A model generated the notes under the pieces. The model made no database searches and had not been told where the DNA came from. It saw only the letters and a program-made list of their open reading frames with translations. Made by a program: the position numbers and the translations under genes. A DNA stretch of 64,000 nt from MVRV01 sp964469905 (lineage in GTDB: Bacteria; Desulfobacterota; Syntrophia; Syntrophales; Smithellaceae): NCBI GenBank assembly GCA_964469905.1, contig CAYXZW010000001.1, positions 1-64,000 of the forward strand, read 5' to 3'. Below are positions 34,601 through 43,368 of the stretch, piece by piece; positions within the stretch are counted from its first letter, which is position 1; each line of letters opens with the position of its first letter.

Positions 34601-37128
34601 TCGCGGATAATACCACGGAAGCCTGTGGGGAGGTTATTGGCATCGTGTAACAAAGAAGCGAAAAAATCAACGGTTCGTATTGCTCCGTCTTTCCTTCTAA
34701 TATTCCATTCCAAATTTTTTAAAGGAATTCCCGTTTTGTATATCTGGTTGTAGGTATGATAGACTTTTTTTATAGTCGCTTCATCTGTAAAGTACAGACT
34801 GAAATTACTGCCCAGTATTTCATCTTTGTTGTAACCACCGATTTTCAGAAACGCCTCATTGACAAAGGTGAAGTTGCCGGCAAGATCTAATTCCTGATAA
34901 CCCTCTTCCATTTCATCCAGAATAGTACGATACCGCGATTCGCTCTCCCGGAGCGCCGCCTCCGCTCTATTGCGCTCGGTGATGTCCCGGGCAATACCTC
35001 GAAAGCCGATGATATCCCCTTTTTGGTTTTTCAAAGGAAACCCGGTGATTTCAGCAAATCTCAGGTTTCCTTCTTTATCAATAGTCTTGTAGAAAATATT
35101 TCTTTCGGGATTGCCGGTTCGGTAGATATTGTTGAAAGAATTACGCACCGTATCATGGGCCTCTTTATCCATGTAAAGTCCAACATTTGTTCCGATTATT
35201 TCTTTTTCAGAATATCCTAAGATACGAAAGTTTGCCTCATTAACAAAAGTGTAATTGCCGGCAAGGTCTACCTCAAAATAAACATCATCCATTTCGTCGA
35301 GTATAGACCGATATCTTTCCTCAGACTGCCGGAGAGCATCTTCCATGCGTTTGCGTTCGGTCATATCCACCAGCATTCCGATCAGTCCTCCCGGGTTACC
35401 GTCGGCAAGGCGGAATCCATCAACAGAGTAAAGTGTCAGGTGTGTTTCTCCGTCGGCATAAATAATTGGCATCTCATAGCTTCGCCGGCTCACCTCGCTA
35501 ATGACCTTCATATCCTCGTCCTGAAAGCGCCGACGTTCCTCTATAGGCAGGTAATCCAGATCCAATACTGTTTTACCGATCATGTAGTCTCGCGTGGTGC
35601 CAAACTCCCGCTCATAGGTGCGGTTACATCCGACAAAACGGCCATTGACATCTTTAGTAAAGATCGGGTAGGGGATGCTGTCAATAAGTGCCTGCTGAAA
35701 GATTAACCGGTCGGCCAGATCCTTTTCCGTCCGCTTGCGCGCTGTTATGTCGCGCAGTGATCCTTCAATCCCGGCAGGTTTTCCCTGTGCATCAAAAATA
35801 ATATGGGAGTTGGTGGAAGTTACAACCAGTCTGTCATCTTTGGTTTTCAGACGCAGCTCATAATCAACTACTTCTCCCTTTTCTAGGACAGCTCTAAAAT
35901 AATTATCTCTATCCTGAGGGTCAGAATAGAAAAGACTAACGGGTTTACCAATCAATTCACCGCGCTCAAAACTTGTGTATTTTTCTATCGAAGGACTGAT
36001 TTCACGAATTATTCCTTCCAGGTCGGTCTGGTAATACACATCCTGAGTATTTTCAAAAATGCTGCGGAATTTATTCTCGCTTTCGCGAAGTACTTCGTCA
36101 AATTTCATTCGCTCGGTGAGATCGGTGAGGAAGTTTAATGACGCTGGTTTGCCTTCCCATTCTATCATGGTAGCATGGATTTCAAACCACCGGATGCTTC
36201 CGTCTTTAGTCAGAACTCTGAACTTGTATGCTGCGTGAATATCTTGTTTGCCGGCGATCCGCTTTTGATAATTTTCCACCACCATATTAACGTCATCAGG
36301 ATGGATGAATTCTCGAAATGGTGTGGAGTATATATCTTGTCGGGAATAGCCGAGCATTGCGGCAATAGCTGGATTTCCATATCTGATCATGCCTTCCTGG
36401 ATAACGATTATGCCCTGGCCTGCGTTCTCGATTACTTTGCGATAACGTGTTTCGCTCTCCTTGTGTTTTATTTGTTCACGAACAGTAAAAAGCCCCGTGG
36501 TTAAGAGAATCAGCAATGTCAGTATCAGGAAAACAGGTAAGGAGGCATTAACAACGACATCCCATTCCCATTCACGGGCGTCAATATCCATGCCTAACAG
36601 GGCAATCACTTTGCCTGTAGCCGGGTCGGTAACAGGAACCAGGGCGGTAATCCACTTCCCCCAGCGATCGTCAACCGGCCCCTCGACCGCCGCAATTGTG
36701 GTGTCGAACACACGGCGATAGCTTGCTGGTGCCTCCTCATAAAGCTGCCCGGGCGGGGAGTAGTCCCTCGAGCCGGCGGGTTCGGAATCAACATAGATGA
36801 ATATTTTGCCGTCGGTTTTGCGGCCCAGAAGATAGATAAAACGGCATTTATCGTTGACCTGACGGACCAGGGAGAACTGCTCTTTAAGGCGCTGGTAATC
36901 TATTTTTTTAATGTCGGCGGCGTTGCCGGTAAGAGTCTGGACGCGGTTGATGTTCACGGCCTGTGCTACCAGGCTAGCATTCAGCAGCAGTGCGTTGCGC
37001 ATCTGCCGGTCTGCCCGCTGCAGCGTCCACCAGGTAACAAGTAGTCCGGCGATCAGTATTATCAGCAGCGCTAAGGCTATCCACCGGCCGCTTCCTTTAT
37101 TCAAGGTAAGAGCTTTTCTATCGGTCAT
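31660..37128 (-). CDS. very large hybrid histidine kinase: seven PAS, HisKA, HATPase, two receivers, Hpt
   Basis: About 1,822 residues from the ATG at 37128. Membrane spans at about 17-36 and 195-214 flank a periplasmic sensor of about 155 residues with Cache-like character (YVDSEPAG, GKVIALLGMDIDA). Then seven PAS domains (about 224-1090), HisKA (NMSHEIRTPMNGVIG), HATPase_c, receiver 1 (AIIDMQMPEMDG), receiver 2 (LVLMDVQMPVMDG) and a C-terminal Hpt domain (HTIKGASANIG). This is a self-contained phosphorelay. The chosen ATG overlaps the symporter stop as TGATG; an in-frame start 16 codons upstream is possible. PAS domains 4-6 are near-duplicates. Receiver 2 carries a low-complexity insertion (NWQLATGKKSK). 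Confidence 0.9.
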   Translation of the reverse strand: MTDRKALTLNKGSGRWIALALLIILIAGLLVTWWTLQRADRQMRNALLLNASLVAQAVNINRVQTLTGNAADIKKIDYQRLKEQFSLVRQVNDKCRFIYLLGRKTDGKIFIYVDSEPAGSRDYSPPGQLYEEAPASYRRVFDTTIAAVEGPVDDRWGKWITALVPVTDPATGKVIALLGMDIDAREWEWDVVVNASLPVFLILTLLILLTTGLFTVREQIKHKESETRYRKVIENAGQGIIVIQEGMIRYGNPAIAAMLGYSRQDIYSTPFREFIHPDDVNMVVENYQKRIAGKQDIHAAYKFRVLTKDGSIRWFEIHATMIEWEGKPASLNFLTDLTERMKFDEVLRESENKFRSIFENTQDVYYQTDLEGIIREISPSIEKYTSFERGELIGKPVSLFYSDPQDRDNYFRAVLEKGEVVDYELRLKTKDDRLVVTSTNSHIIFDAQGKPAGIEGSLRDITARKRTEKDLADRLIFQQALIDSIPYPIFTKDVNGRFVGCNRTYEREFGTTRDYMIGKTVLDLDYLPIEERRRFQDEDMKVISEVSRRSYEMPIIYADGETHLTLYSVDGFRLADGNPGGLIGMLVDMTERKRMEDALRQSEERYRSILDEMDDVYFEVDLAGNYTFVNEANFRILGYSEKEIIGTNVGLYMDKEAHDTVRNSFNNIYRTGNPERNIFYKTIDKEGNLRFAEITGFPLKNQKGDIIGFRGIARDITERNRAEAALRESESRYRTILDEMEEGYQELDLAGNFTFVNEAFLKIGGYNKDEILGSNFSLYFTDEATIKKVYHTYNQIYKTGIPLKNLEWNIRRKDGAIRTVDFFASLLHDANNLPTGFRGIIRDITDIKLVEAELRESEERYRTILDEMEEGYQEVDLAGNYTFFNEAFLRIFGYSRDEMLGTNFRIYSAEEMAAEKVYRAYNQTYKTGVPLQNLEWDIRRKDGAIRTIDFYASLLLDANNNPIGFRGIVHDITDIKRVEAELRESEIRMRSVTDSAQDAILMMNTEGRVSYWNPAAERILGYTSAEALGQDLHSFIAPARYLEAHRAAFPKFLKTGEGAAVGKTLDLEARRKDGKEISVQLSLSAIQINKSWHAVGIMRDITDRKRAEEQMREMNRILADETARANEMAEQAQLASTAKSEFLANMSHEIRTPMNGVIGMTGLLLDTELTGEQRRYAETVRSSGESLMSLINDILDFSKIEAGKLDMEILDFNLDNLLEDFAAIMALRAHDKGLELLYSADRQVPVLLRGDPGRLRQILINLAGNAIKFTHQGEVAIRISLVDEESVDTSFSLQPSVFKLSQPILLRFAVRDTGIGIPQSKLGLIFDKFTQADASTTRKYGGTGLGLAISKQLVQMMGGDIGVVSEEGKGSEFWFTVRLHKQAEESKITAHLPANFHNVKVLIVDDNATNREILTTRLAAWGMRPAEAIDAPAALRSLQLAQDEGDPFWIAIIDMQMPEMDGEALGRAIKADPRLTDLRMVMLTSLGSRGDSRRLQDIGFSAYLNKPSRHQDLFNVLSMLLADRGSFTPQPKTIITRHSARDLLSISKKGHARVLLAEDNITNQQVALGILNKLGIFADAVADGAEAVKTLETVPYDLVLMDVQMPVMDGLTATRTIRNWQLATGKKSKVSTIPIIAMTAHAMQSDRDECLEAGMNDYLSKPVSPEELRDMLEKWLPSEEETEKAQSDNGEDAEKKPVTDKGKTANGKKYRIPVWDRAGMLKRMMDDEDLARSILASFLADIPQQIHSLKAFLKSGDVQGSERQAHTIKGASANIGGEKLRAVAFEMEKSAKSGNLSAASARLADLEEQFDSLKMEIGNWKL

Positions 37129-38399
37129 CAGAAAATAACCTTCGGTAGATCGTTTACAGTTTCGTCTTTCATCCATTCCTTGCCGCCGAGCATTCTGGCA
37201 ACAACCATACTGGCGACGTTGTCGCCCGTCGCGTTGAGCATTGTTGCCGGGGCATCAACCAATGTGCCGATCATGGTAATAATCGGGAAGGCCTCCGGAG
37301 GAAAACCATATAGGGAGATAATGAGAAGCTCGCCAATTGTCCCGCCGCCGGGAATGCCACTGACAACAACACCGGTCAAAAGAGCAATCCCCAGAGCAGT
37401 GAGAATAGTTCCCGCCCCGGTAAAATCCATCTGAAACAATCCGAATAAAAAAGCAATTTTTAAAACAGCAGCCAGACAGGACCCTTCCATATGAATGGTT
37501 GCCCCGATGGGAATAATCACTTCGCTGATATCTTTCGGCACTCCGGTCTTATTGGCGGCGGCCAGATTGGCCGGAATTGCCGCCATACTGCTGCCGGTGG
37601 CCAGTGCGGTGAGGGCCGGAGGGATGATATTTGTCCAGAATCTGCGCACCCCCGTTGTTTTGCCGGCAATAAAGGCATAGAGAGTAAAGGCCAGAAAGAA
37701 ATATAAAATGGCAGTGGGGTAGTACAAAATCATTGCCCTCAGGTAAGAGCCGAGCAATTCCGGCCCGAAGACGCCGACCAGATAGGCAAAATAAGCACCT
37801 AAGCCAATGGGGGCATAATACATGATGAAAGAAATAAGCTTCATCATGACTTCGCTGGCGGAAGAAAGAAAATTGGAGAAGGCCTTTCCCCGCTCACCCA
37901 CGGAAGAAGTGGCCAAACCAATCAAGATGGCGAAAATAATCATTGCCAGCATGTTTTTCTTGGAAAGCAGATCAGGAAAGTCGGAGACGGTAAAAGCCTT
38001 CACCATCTGTTCGGAAACTCTGAACGGTTCCATGTTCACTGCCGTTCCCAGATTGATATTCCCTCCCATCGCCGGTGGGTAGAGCGAAACAACGATAATC
38101 ATAATTACGGAGGCAATCAGGCCGGTGACGATGAAAACCAGCAGCATCGCCGACATGATTTTGCCCAGGCGACGGATATTGGTCATTGAGGCAACGGCAG
38201 AGGAGATGGAAAAGAAAACCAGAGGAATAATAACCATAAAAAGGAGGTTGAGAAAAACATCGCCGAACGGTTTAAAGATGATGGCCTCTTTTTTATAGAT
38301 AATTCCCAGTAGTGATCCGATCATGATGGATATAATCAGGATCATTGAAAATCCGTAGGAGCGCAGAAAAGGCGGTAGTTTTTCTTTCTTGTTATTCAT
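37128..38399 (-). CDS. DAACS-family (GltP/ASCT-type) amino acid:cation symporter, neutral-substrate-like
   Basis: 423 residues with the glutamate-transporter fold: HP1 with ATGSSMAAIP (267-276), TM7 with IHMEG at 302-306 where the family has NMDG, HP2 with SGIPGGG (347-353), and TM8 with VDAPATMLNATGD (381-393). The TM8 Asp that binds the amino group (382), Thr386, Asn389 and Asp393 are kept, but the Arg that binds an acidic side chain (Arg397 in GltPh) is Ala385. That predicts a neutral amino acid rather than glutamate or aspartate. Coupled to the VanX-like gene (ATGA overlap) and to the giant kinase gene. Confidence 0.88.
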   Translation of the reverse strand: MNNKKEKLPPFLRSYGFSMILIISIMIGSLLGIIYKKEAIIFKPFGDVFLNLLFMVIIPLVFFSISSAVASMTNIRRLGKIMSAMLLVFIVTGLIASVIMIIVVSLYPPAMGGNINLGTAVNMEPFRVSEQMVKAFTVSDFPDLLSKKNMLAMIIFAILIGLATSSVGERGKAFSNFLSSASEVMMKLISFIMYYAPIGLGAYFAYLVGVFGPELLGSYLRAMILYYPTAILYFFLAFTLYAFIAGKTTGVRRFWTNIIPPALTALATGSSMAAIPANLAAANKTGVPKDISEVIIPIGATIHMEGSCLAAVLKIAFLFGLFQMDFTGAGTILTALGIALLTGVVVSGIPGGGTIGELLIISLYGFPPEAFPIITMIGTLVDAPATMLNATGDNVASMVVARMLGGKEWMKDETVNDLPKVIF

Positions 38400-39160
38400 T
38401 CGATTACAAAGTCGAAATATGTTGAGGGGTAAGGCTCATTGTTCAATGTATAATGCCACCATTCCTTATCATAATTGCGAAACCCGTGTTTCTCCATCAG
38501 CGATTTCAAAAGCATTCGATTAATTCTTTGTTGCAGTCCGATGCTTTTATTTTCTGTATGGGAAAGTTCATGAAAACAATCAAATCCTGTTCCCATATCA
38601 ATGCTGTTGTCCCGGAAGCGCTGACTGGCAGGCAGATAGCAGGCAGCCAATTTTTGACCAGGAATATATTGTGCCTGCTTCGTGAGTGGCAATGGTACAA
38701 TGGTCAGATCAACAGTACTGCCGCGGCTGTGGCCTGATTTGCTGTCGATGTAGCCGTCTTTAAATAAATTTCTTTTGTCCACGGTAGGATAAAATTCCTT
38801 CCGGGTTTTTGTATTATCAATCTCCGTTGCCCATTGCACGAAATGGTTAACAGCCTGTTGCGGGCGATAACAGTCGTAAATCTTTATGGCCAGGGAAAAT
38901 TGGCCGAGGTCCTTCTGCACCTTGGCCAGGGCGGCAGCCGCTTCTTTAGTAATGATGCATTTGCCGGCGTTGTATCCGTTAACCCTTTCTCCCACAAAGC
39001 TGTGGGAGCCGAAATACCGGATATCGAGTTGGATGTCCGGTATGACGTCCGCAATATCGACAAAGCCTTCCGGTCTGTTGTCGGCGACACAAACATTGGT
39101 AAATTGTGGAACACACAGGGCAATTAAAATAAAAATACTCAATGCGAATTTTGTTTTCAT
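38396..39160 (-). CDS. VanX/DdpX-like D-alanyl-D-alanine dipeptidase (M15D), exported
   Basis: 254 residues with a signal peptide (about 1-26, hydrophobic core SIFILIALCVPQF), so it acts in the periplasm. Zinc ligands and catalytic residues of the M15D family are visible: SGHSRGSTVDLT (His and Asp), EWWHY (catalytic Glu and zinc His), and the Arg in DCYRPQQA. Enzymes of this type hydrolyse D-Ala-D-Ala to D-alanine. No vanA/vanH genes are present, so a vancomycin-resistance role is unlikely; dipeptide scavenging fits the linked symporter better. Confidence 0.9.
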   Translation of the reverse strand: MKTKFALSIFILIALCVPQFTNVCVADNRPEGFVDIADVIPDIQLDIRYFGSHSFVGERVNGYNAGKCIITKEAAAALAKVQKDLGQFSLAIKIYDCYRPQQAVNHFVQWATEIDNTKTRKEFYPTVDKRNLFKDGYIDSKSGHSRGSTVDLTIVPLPLTKQAQYIPGQKLAACYLPASQRFRDNSIDMGTGFDCFHELSHTENKSIGLQQRINRMLLKSLMEKHGFRNYDKEWWHYTLNNEPYPSTYFDFVIE

Positions 39161-39882
39161 GGAATTAACCTTTCCAAAATATTTTCTGTTCCCATAATAA
39201 TCAGAGGCAAGGCTCGCGGATCAAGCCAGCCGAGAATTCGGATGATTTCCTCTTCTGCAACGGCTACACATCCCTCTGTTCCAATGTTTTCTGCGCGCCA
39301 AATGTGCAAGAAGATTGCGCTGCCCAGACCTTTAATAACCGGGTTGGTATTATATTCAATAACAATCCCGTATTTATAAAGATCATCATCACGCCTCATT
39401 TTTTCATACGATACAGCTTTTGTATCAGCTTGCTTAACCCAGCGATTGTAATCAACGGCATGGACATCATCAATCCATAGATCATCGGTCAATGCCTGCC
39501 GGTAGGGCATTTTTGTCTTTACGGACTCAGCATAGCCGAATGTCAGTCCCAGAGTAAAAATGCCGGAGGGAGTTTTGCCATCACCCTCACGTTTTTCTCC
39601 AGGCCGGGCAAAACCGTTTTTTCCGATCACTCCATTAAACGATTCCCGAGCTTTATTCCATTTGTCGCCCCGCTTTTCCAGAGCGTATATTTTAACGGCA
39701 GAAGACGACGGAGAATTATTAGTCACCAGCAGTATCTGCGATGATTTATTTGTCTTTAGCGCAGAAACTATTGCTTCCATATCAGTGGCGTTGGCTGGCT
39801 TTATGCACAAAAAAAGCAGGCAAAACGTAACCAGGCTGATGAAAGAAGAAGATATAATTAAAAATAAATATTTTTTAGACAC
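39157..39882 (-). CDS. exported L,D-transpeptidase-like protein (YkuD fold, COG3786-type)
   Basis: 241 residues. N-terminal signal peptide or anchor (about 5-32, ending KPANA). The YkuD-like domain shows GVIGKNGFARPGEKREGDG, then KTPSGIFTLG, and the catalytic GSAIFLHIWRAENIGTEGC with the nucleophilic Cys and upstream His. The classical SHGC is TEGC, a variant usual for the COG3786 branch. Such enzymes form or cut L,D bonds in peptidoglycan; the branch itself is poorly characterised. First gene of the operon; the stop overlaps the VanX-like start as ATGA. Confidence 0.85.
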   Translation of the reverse strand: MSKKYLFLIISSSFISLVTFCLLFLCIKPANATDMEAIVSALKTNKSSQILLVTNNSPSSSAVKIYALEKRGDKWNKARESFNGVIGKNGFARPGEKREGDGKTPSGIFTLGLTFGYAESVKTKMPYRQALTDDLWIDDVHAVDYNRWVKQADTKAVSYEKMRRDDDLYKYGIVIEYNTNPVIKGLGSAIFLHIWRAENIGTEGCVAVAEEEIIRILGWLDPRALPLIIMGTENILERLIP

Positions 39883-40080
39883 TGTATTCTATTATTCCTT
39901 TAATGCTAATTTAGTCGAAAGACGGCGATTATTCAATAAGAATTATATAATTGTCCTGTATTAGTAACAGCTTTTTCCTGTTGCAGTTTAATAATGATAA
40001 TAATCAGGGAGGAACAAATCTTTCTTCTTTTTTTGGTCTAACTATTGTAAGCTAGATCATCAAATTAAGAGGTTCAAAGC
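39883..40080. promoter_or_regulatory. divergent promoter region between the LDT-VanX operon and a hybrid kinase gene
   Basis: 198 bases. On the minus strand a TATAAT box (39942-39947, read as ATTATA on plus) lies about 60 bases before the transpeptidase start, but no good -35 box was found. On the plus strand an AAGAGG site precedes the kinase ATG. No long repeat or riboswitch was seen. Confidence 0.4.
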
Positions 40081-43000
40081 ATGGTTAACTGCGGTATGAT
40101 GAAATATCCGGAAAAGGTATTCAGTTCGACCTCAGCATTCGTAGCCGTGTTTAATAATGCAAGCGAAATTGTCTGGATAAATAATGCCTTTGAACAGAAA
40201 TTAGGCTACAGTCTGGATCATCTTCAAAATAGTCCCGATTTGTCTTTCCTCGCCGTAAATCAGCATGAAAAATTTTCCAGCATCATCAAACAGGCATTTT
40301 CCGGAAATAAGCTGGAATACTTTGATATTCCGGTAATCTGTGCGGACGAAACCGTTAAAGATATTCGTTGGAACACAATACTTTTTCGTGATGAGGATAA
40401 CCAGCTGCAAGAGACCGTCGCGGTATTCGGGACGGAGACCGGTAGCGGAAACCTAAATAAATCTGCTTCCGGAAAACTGGAGGATCGTTATCGGATAATT
40501 TTCGACAATTCCGGAGTCGCCCTGCTGTATGTTGACGAAAAAATGAAAATCACTCTCGTCAACAAAGAATTTGAAAACATAACAGGTTACTCCAGAGATC
40601 AAGTCGAAGAGAAAATGAGCTGGACGGTTCTGATTCCAAGCGCTGAAGAACTTGAACAGATGAAAACATACCACCGGCTCCGCAGGATTGACCAGTCTTT
40701 GGCACCGGAGGTTTATAACAGCCGCTTGCGGACCCGCAGCGGTGAAATACGTGACATTACGCTGCATGTTATAATGATTCCCGGAATCACCGACAGCCTG
40801 GTCTCCTTTGTAGATATAACGGAGAAGAGGCTGGCAGAGGAAGCTATTCGTAAAAGTGAAGAAAAATACCGCACGCTCGTGGATAACATGCAGGACATAC
40901 TGTACCGGTGTGATCTGGAGGGAAATATTGTTTTTGTGAGCCCGTCCGGTTCGAGACTTCTGGGATATGGCAGCGTGCAGGAATTGATCGGCAAAAATAT
41001 TGCCCGGGATTGTTACTATAATCCGGAAGAAAGAGAATTATTTTTAAATAAAATGAGAGCAGACGGTACCGTTAGAGATTATGAAATAATGTTAAAGAAA
41101 AAGGACGGCAGTCCGGTGCCTGTTTCCACTAACAGTTATTTTTTCTATGATCAGGACGGACATGCCTTGGGTATTGAAGGAGTATTAACCGATATCACCC
41201 GAAGGAAAGAGACGGAAAGGATATTACAGGAAAACGAGGAAAGACTTCGTGGTATCACCGGCAACATTCCGGGTGTTGTTTATCAGTTTTATGCCCGGGA
41301 CAACGGTGAATACGGGTTGAGTTATACCAGTGAGCCTATACAGGAAGTATTTGGATTGACGACGAAAATCAGCGACACATTTCCGGCATTTCTTGCTCAT
41401 GTCTATGAGGAAGACCGGGATGGCTTTTCAGAATCCATCCGTAAGGCCGTGGAAACGGAAACTTCCTGGAACTTCGAAGGCCGATTTGTCAAGCCGTCAG
41501 GCGAAATGATCTGGTTCCATGGCCTTTCCACGCCGACCCGTCATGAAGACTCTCTGGTTTTTGACGGAATTCTCCTGGATATAACCCGGCGCAAGCGAGC
41601 GGAGGAAATGTCCCGCCAGTCCGAAGAAAAATTTCACAAAATATTTATGATGGCGCCGGACTGCATATCTATTACACAAATGGCCGATGGAAGAATTATT
41701 GATATAAACAAGGGATTCGAGGAGATTACGGGATGGAAAATAGATGAAGCTATTGGGCGAACTTCCCGGGAAATTAATTTTTGGGTAAATCCTGCAGAAA
41801 GGGATTTCATGGTGTCAGAATTAAAAGAGTCCCGAGATATCATGCATCGGGAGTTTCAATTCGGGCACAAGGATGGTTCAGTGCATACCGGTATTTATTC
41901 TGCCCGTCCCATAAAAATCGCCGACAAAGAGTGCCTTATTTTCGTCTTACAGGATATTACTGACCAGAGACGCCTGGAAGGGGAACACCATAATTTAGAG
42001 CGACAGTTGTTTCAATCTCAAAAGCTCGATGCAATCGGACAACTGGCCGGTGGTGTAGCGCACGATTTCAACAATATTCTTATGGGCATTCAGGGCAGTG
42101 CGACCATGATGCTGATGGAGTATGATCCCGCACATCCTCATTACCAAAAATTAAGTCAAATAGAAGAGCAGGTGAAGAGAGGCGCTAATCTGACGAGACA
42201 GCTTCTGGGATTTGCCCGGGGAGGCAGATATGAAATAAAAACAATTTGCGTCAATGATGTGATCCGGAAAATCGGCCAATTTTTTGTTGAGACTAGAAAA
42301 GAAATCGAAGCCGACTTTCACATGCAAAAGGACGTGTATCCAGTCGACGCGGACGTAGGTCAACTCGAGCAGGTGCTGCTCAATATTTTTATCAACGCCG
42401 GGCAGGCCATGCCTAAAGGAGGGCGTATTCATATTTGGACGGCTAATTTGAATTTGTCCGCAGCAGATGTCAAGGCACTGGATATTAAACCAGGGAGTTA
42501 TGTTTATATTTCCGTAGCGGATACGGGGACAGGGATGGACGGGGAAACTCTCAATAGGATCTTCGAGCCGTTTTTTACAACAAAATCAAATCAAGGCGGA
42601 TCTGGCCTGGGGCTGGCATCGGCCTATGGAATAATACGGAATCATGGAGGGGCCATTAAAGCGGAAAGCGCGCCCGGACAGGGTGCTACATTCAAAATCT
42701 ATCTTCCTTCCTCGGAAAAGAATATTATTCGTGAGGACCAGGCAATGGATAGAGGTATGCTATCCGGGAAGGGAGGAATTCTGCTGGTAGATGACGAGCC
42801 CATGATCCTGGAGCCGGCAGTGGAAATACTTACAATGCTGGGATATACCGTGTATCCGGCTGCCAGTGGACAGCAAGCAGTGGCTACTTATCTGGAAAAG
42901 CAAGACAAGATTAATCTGGTTATACTGGATATGATTCTTCCCGGAATGAGTGGTTCTCAGGTCTTGAAAATGCTCAAGGAAAAAAATCCCGATGTGAAAG

Positions 43001-43158
43001 TAATCCTTTCCAGCGGTTACAGTTTACAGGGTGAAGTTCTGAAAGTAATGGAAATGGGATGTCTGGGCTTCATTCAGAAACCTTATAAATTTTCCGATTT
43101 GTCAAAAAGTGTGCATAAGGCGATATATGACACTGTAAATACAGGAGATAAAGGATAA
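40081..43158 (+). CDS. multi-PAS hybrid histidine kinase with C-terminal receiver
   Basis: 1,025 residues, no membrane span. Five PAS domains (about 16-120, 130-257, 260-380, 385-505, 515-635), HisKA with the His in QLAGGVAHDFNNILMG (near 660), HATPase_c (about 760-880; NIFINAGQAM, GLGLASAYGI) and a receiver (about 900-1020; LVILDMILPGMSG). It is transcribed divergently from the transpeptidase-VanX operon and may share regulation with it. No separate partner regulator lies downstream. Confidence 0.92.
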   Translation: MVNCGMMKYPEKVFSSTSAFVAVFNNASEIVWINNAFEQKLGYSLDHLQNSPDLSFLAVNQHEKFSSIIKQAFSGNKLEYFDIPVICADETVKDIRWNTILFRDEDNQLQETVAVFGTETGSGNLNKSASGKLEDRYRIIFDNSGVALLYVDEKMKITLVNKEFENITGYSRDQVEEKMSWTVLIPSAEELEQMKTYHRLRRIDQSLAPEVYNSRLRTRSGEIRDITLHVIMIPGITDSLVSFVDITEKRLAEEAIRKSEEKYRTLVDNMQDILYRCDLEGNIVFVSPSGSRLLGYGSVQELIGKNIARDCYYNPEERELFLNKMRADGTVRDYEIMLKKKDGSPVPVSTNSYFFYDQDGHALGIEGVLTDITRRKETERILQENEERLRGITGNIPGVVYQFYARDNGEYGLSYTSEPIQEVFGLTTKISDTFPAFLAHVYEEDRDGFSESIRKAVETETSWNFEGRFVKPSGEMIWFHGLSTPTRHEDSLVFDGILLDITRRKRAEEMSRQSEEKFHKIFMMAPDCISITQMADGRIIDINKGFEEITGWKIDEAIGRTSREINFWVNPAERDFMVSELKESRDIMHREFQFGHKDGSVHTGIYSARPIKIADKECLIFVLQDITDQRRLEGEHHNLERQLFQSQKLDAIGQLAGGVAHDFNNILMGIQGSATMMLMEYDPAHPHYQKLSQIEEQVKRGANLTRQLLGFARGGRYEIKTICVNDVIRKIGQFFVETRKEIEADFHMQKDVYPVDADVGQLEQVLLNIFINAGQAMPKGGRIHIWTANLNLSAADVKALDIKPGSYVYISVADTGTGMDGETLNRIFEPFFTTKSNQGGSGLGLASAYGIIRNHGGAIKAESAPGQGATFKIYLPSSEKNIIREDQAMDRGMLSGKGGILLVDDEPMILEPAVEILTMLGYTVYPAASGQQAVATYLEKQDKINLVILDMILPGMSGSQVLKMLKEKNPDVKVILSSGYSLQGEVLKVMEMGCLGFIQKPYKFSDLSKSVHKAIYDTVNTGDKG

Positions 43159-43368
43159 TAAAACTGATTGACACTGATTGTGCATAAATAGTATAAGCTG
43201 CTGAAAATTATTAACGAGAAACTGGTGACAGCATCTCGCTCATTTCCAAGCTGTTTTCAGGATAACAATTCCGGATTTTCTTGACATGCTTTGTCTCTCA
43301 CGGCATAGCTGCATGTAAAAAAAGATGGATATTTTTTTCGTAATTAGCGGATGAAGAGGAAGGTAAAT
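43159..43368. promoter_or_regulatory. leader and candidate promoter of the carboxylase genes
   Basis: TTGACA at 43281-43286, 17 bases, CATAGC at 43304-43309: a perfect -35 but weak -10. The sequence CTGAAAA (near 43202) can pair with TTTTCAG (near 43254). No recognisable riboswitch. AGGAAGG at about 43357-43363 is the ribosome-binding site that sets the start at 43369. Confidence 0.4.

Noticed and set aside
37129..37176. Start of the giant kinase 16 codons further upstream
   Set aside because: It would overlap the symporter gene by 49 bases; the ATG at 37128 gives a one-base TGATG overlap like the other operon junctions. Not excluded.
38396..39160. Vancomycin-resistance (van) cluster
   Set aside because: Only a VanX-like gene is present; no VanA-type ligase, VanH or VanS/VanR arrangement, and the organism is Gram-negative by its LPS genes.
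43159..43368. Riboswitch upstream of the carboxylase genes
   Set aside because: Only weak long-range pairing was seen; no consensus core of biotin, cyclic-di-GMP or other known riboswitch classes could be found by eye.
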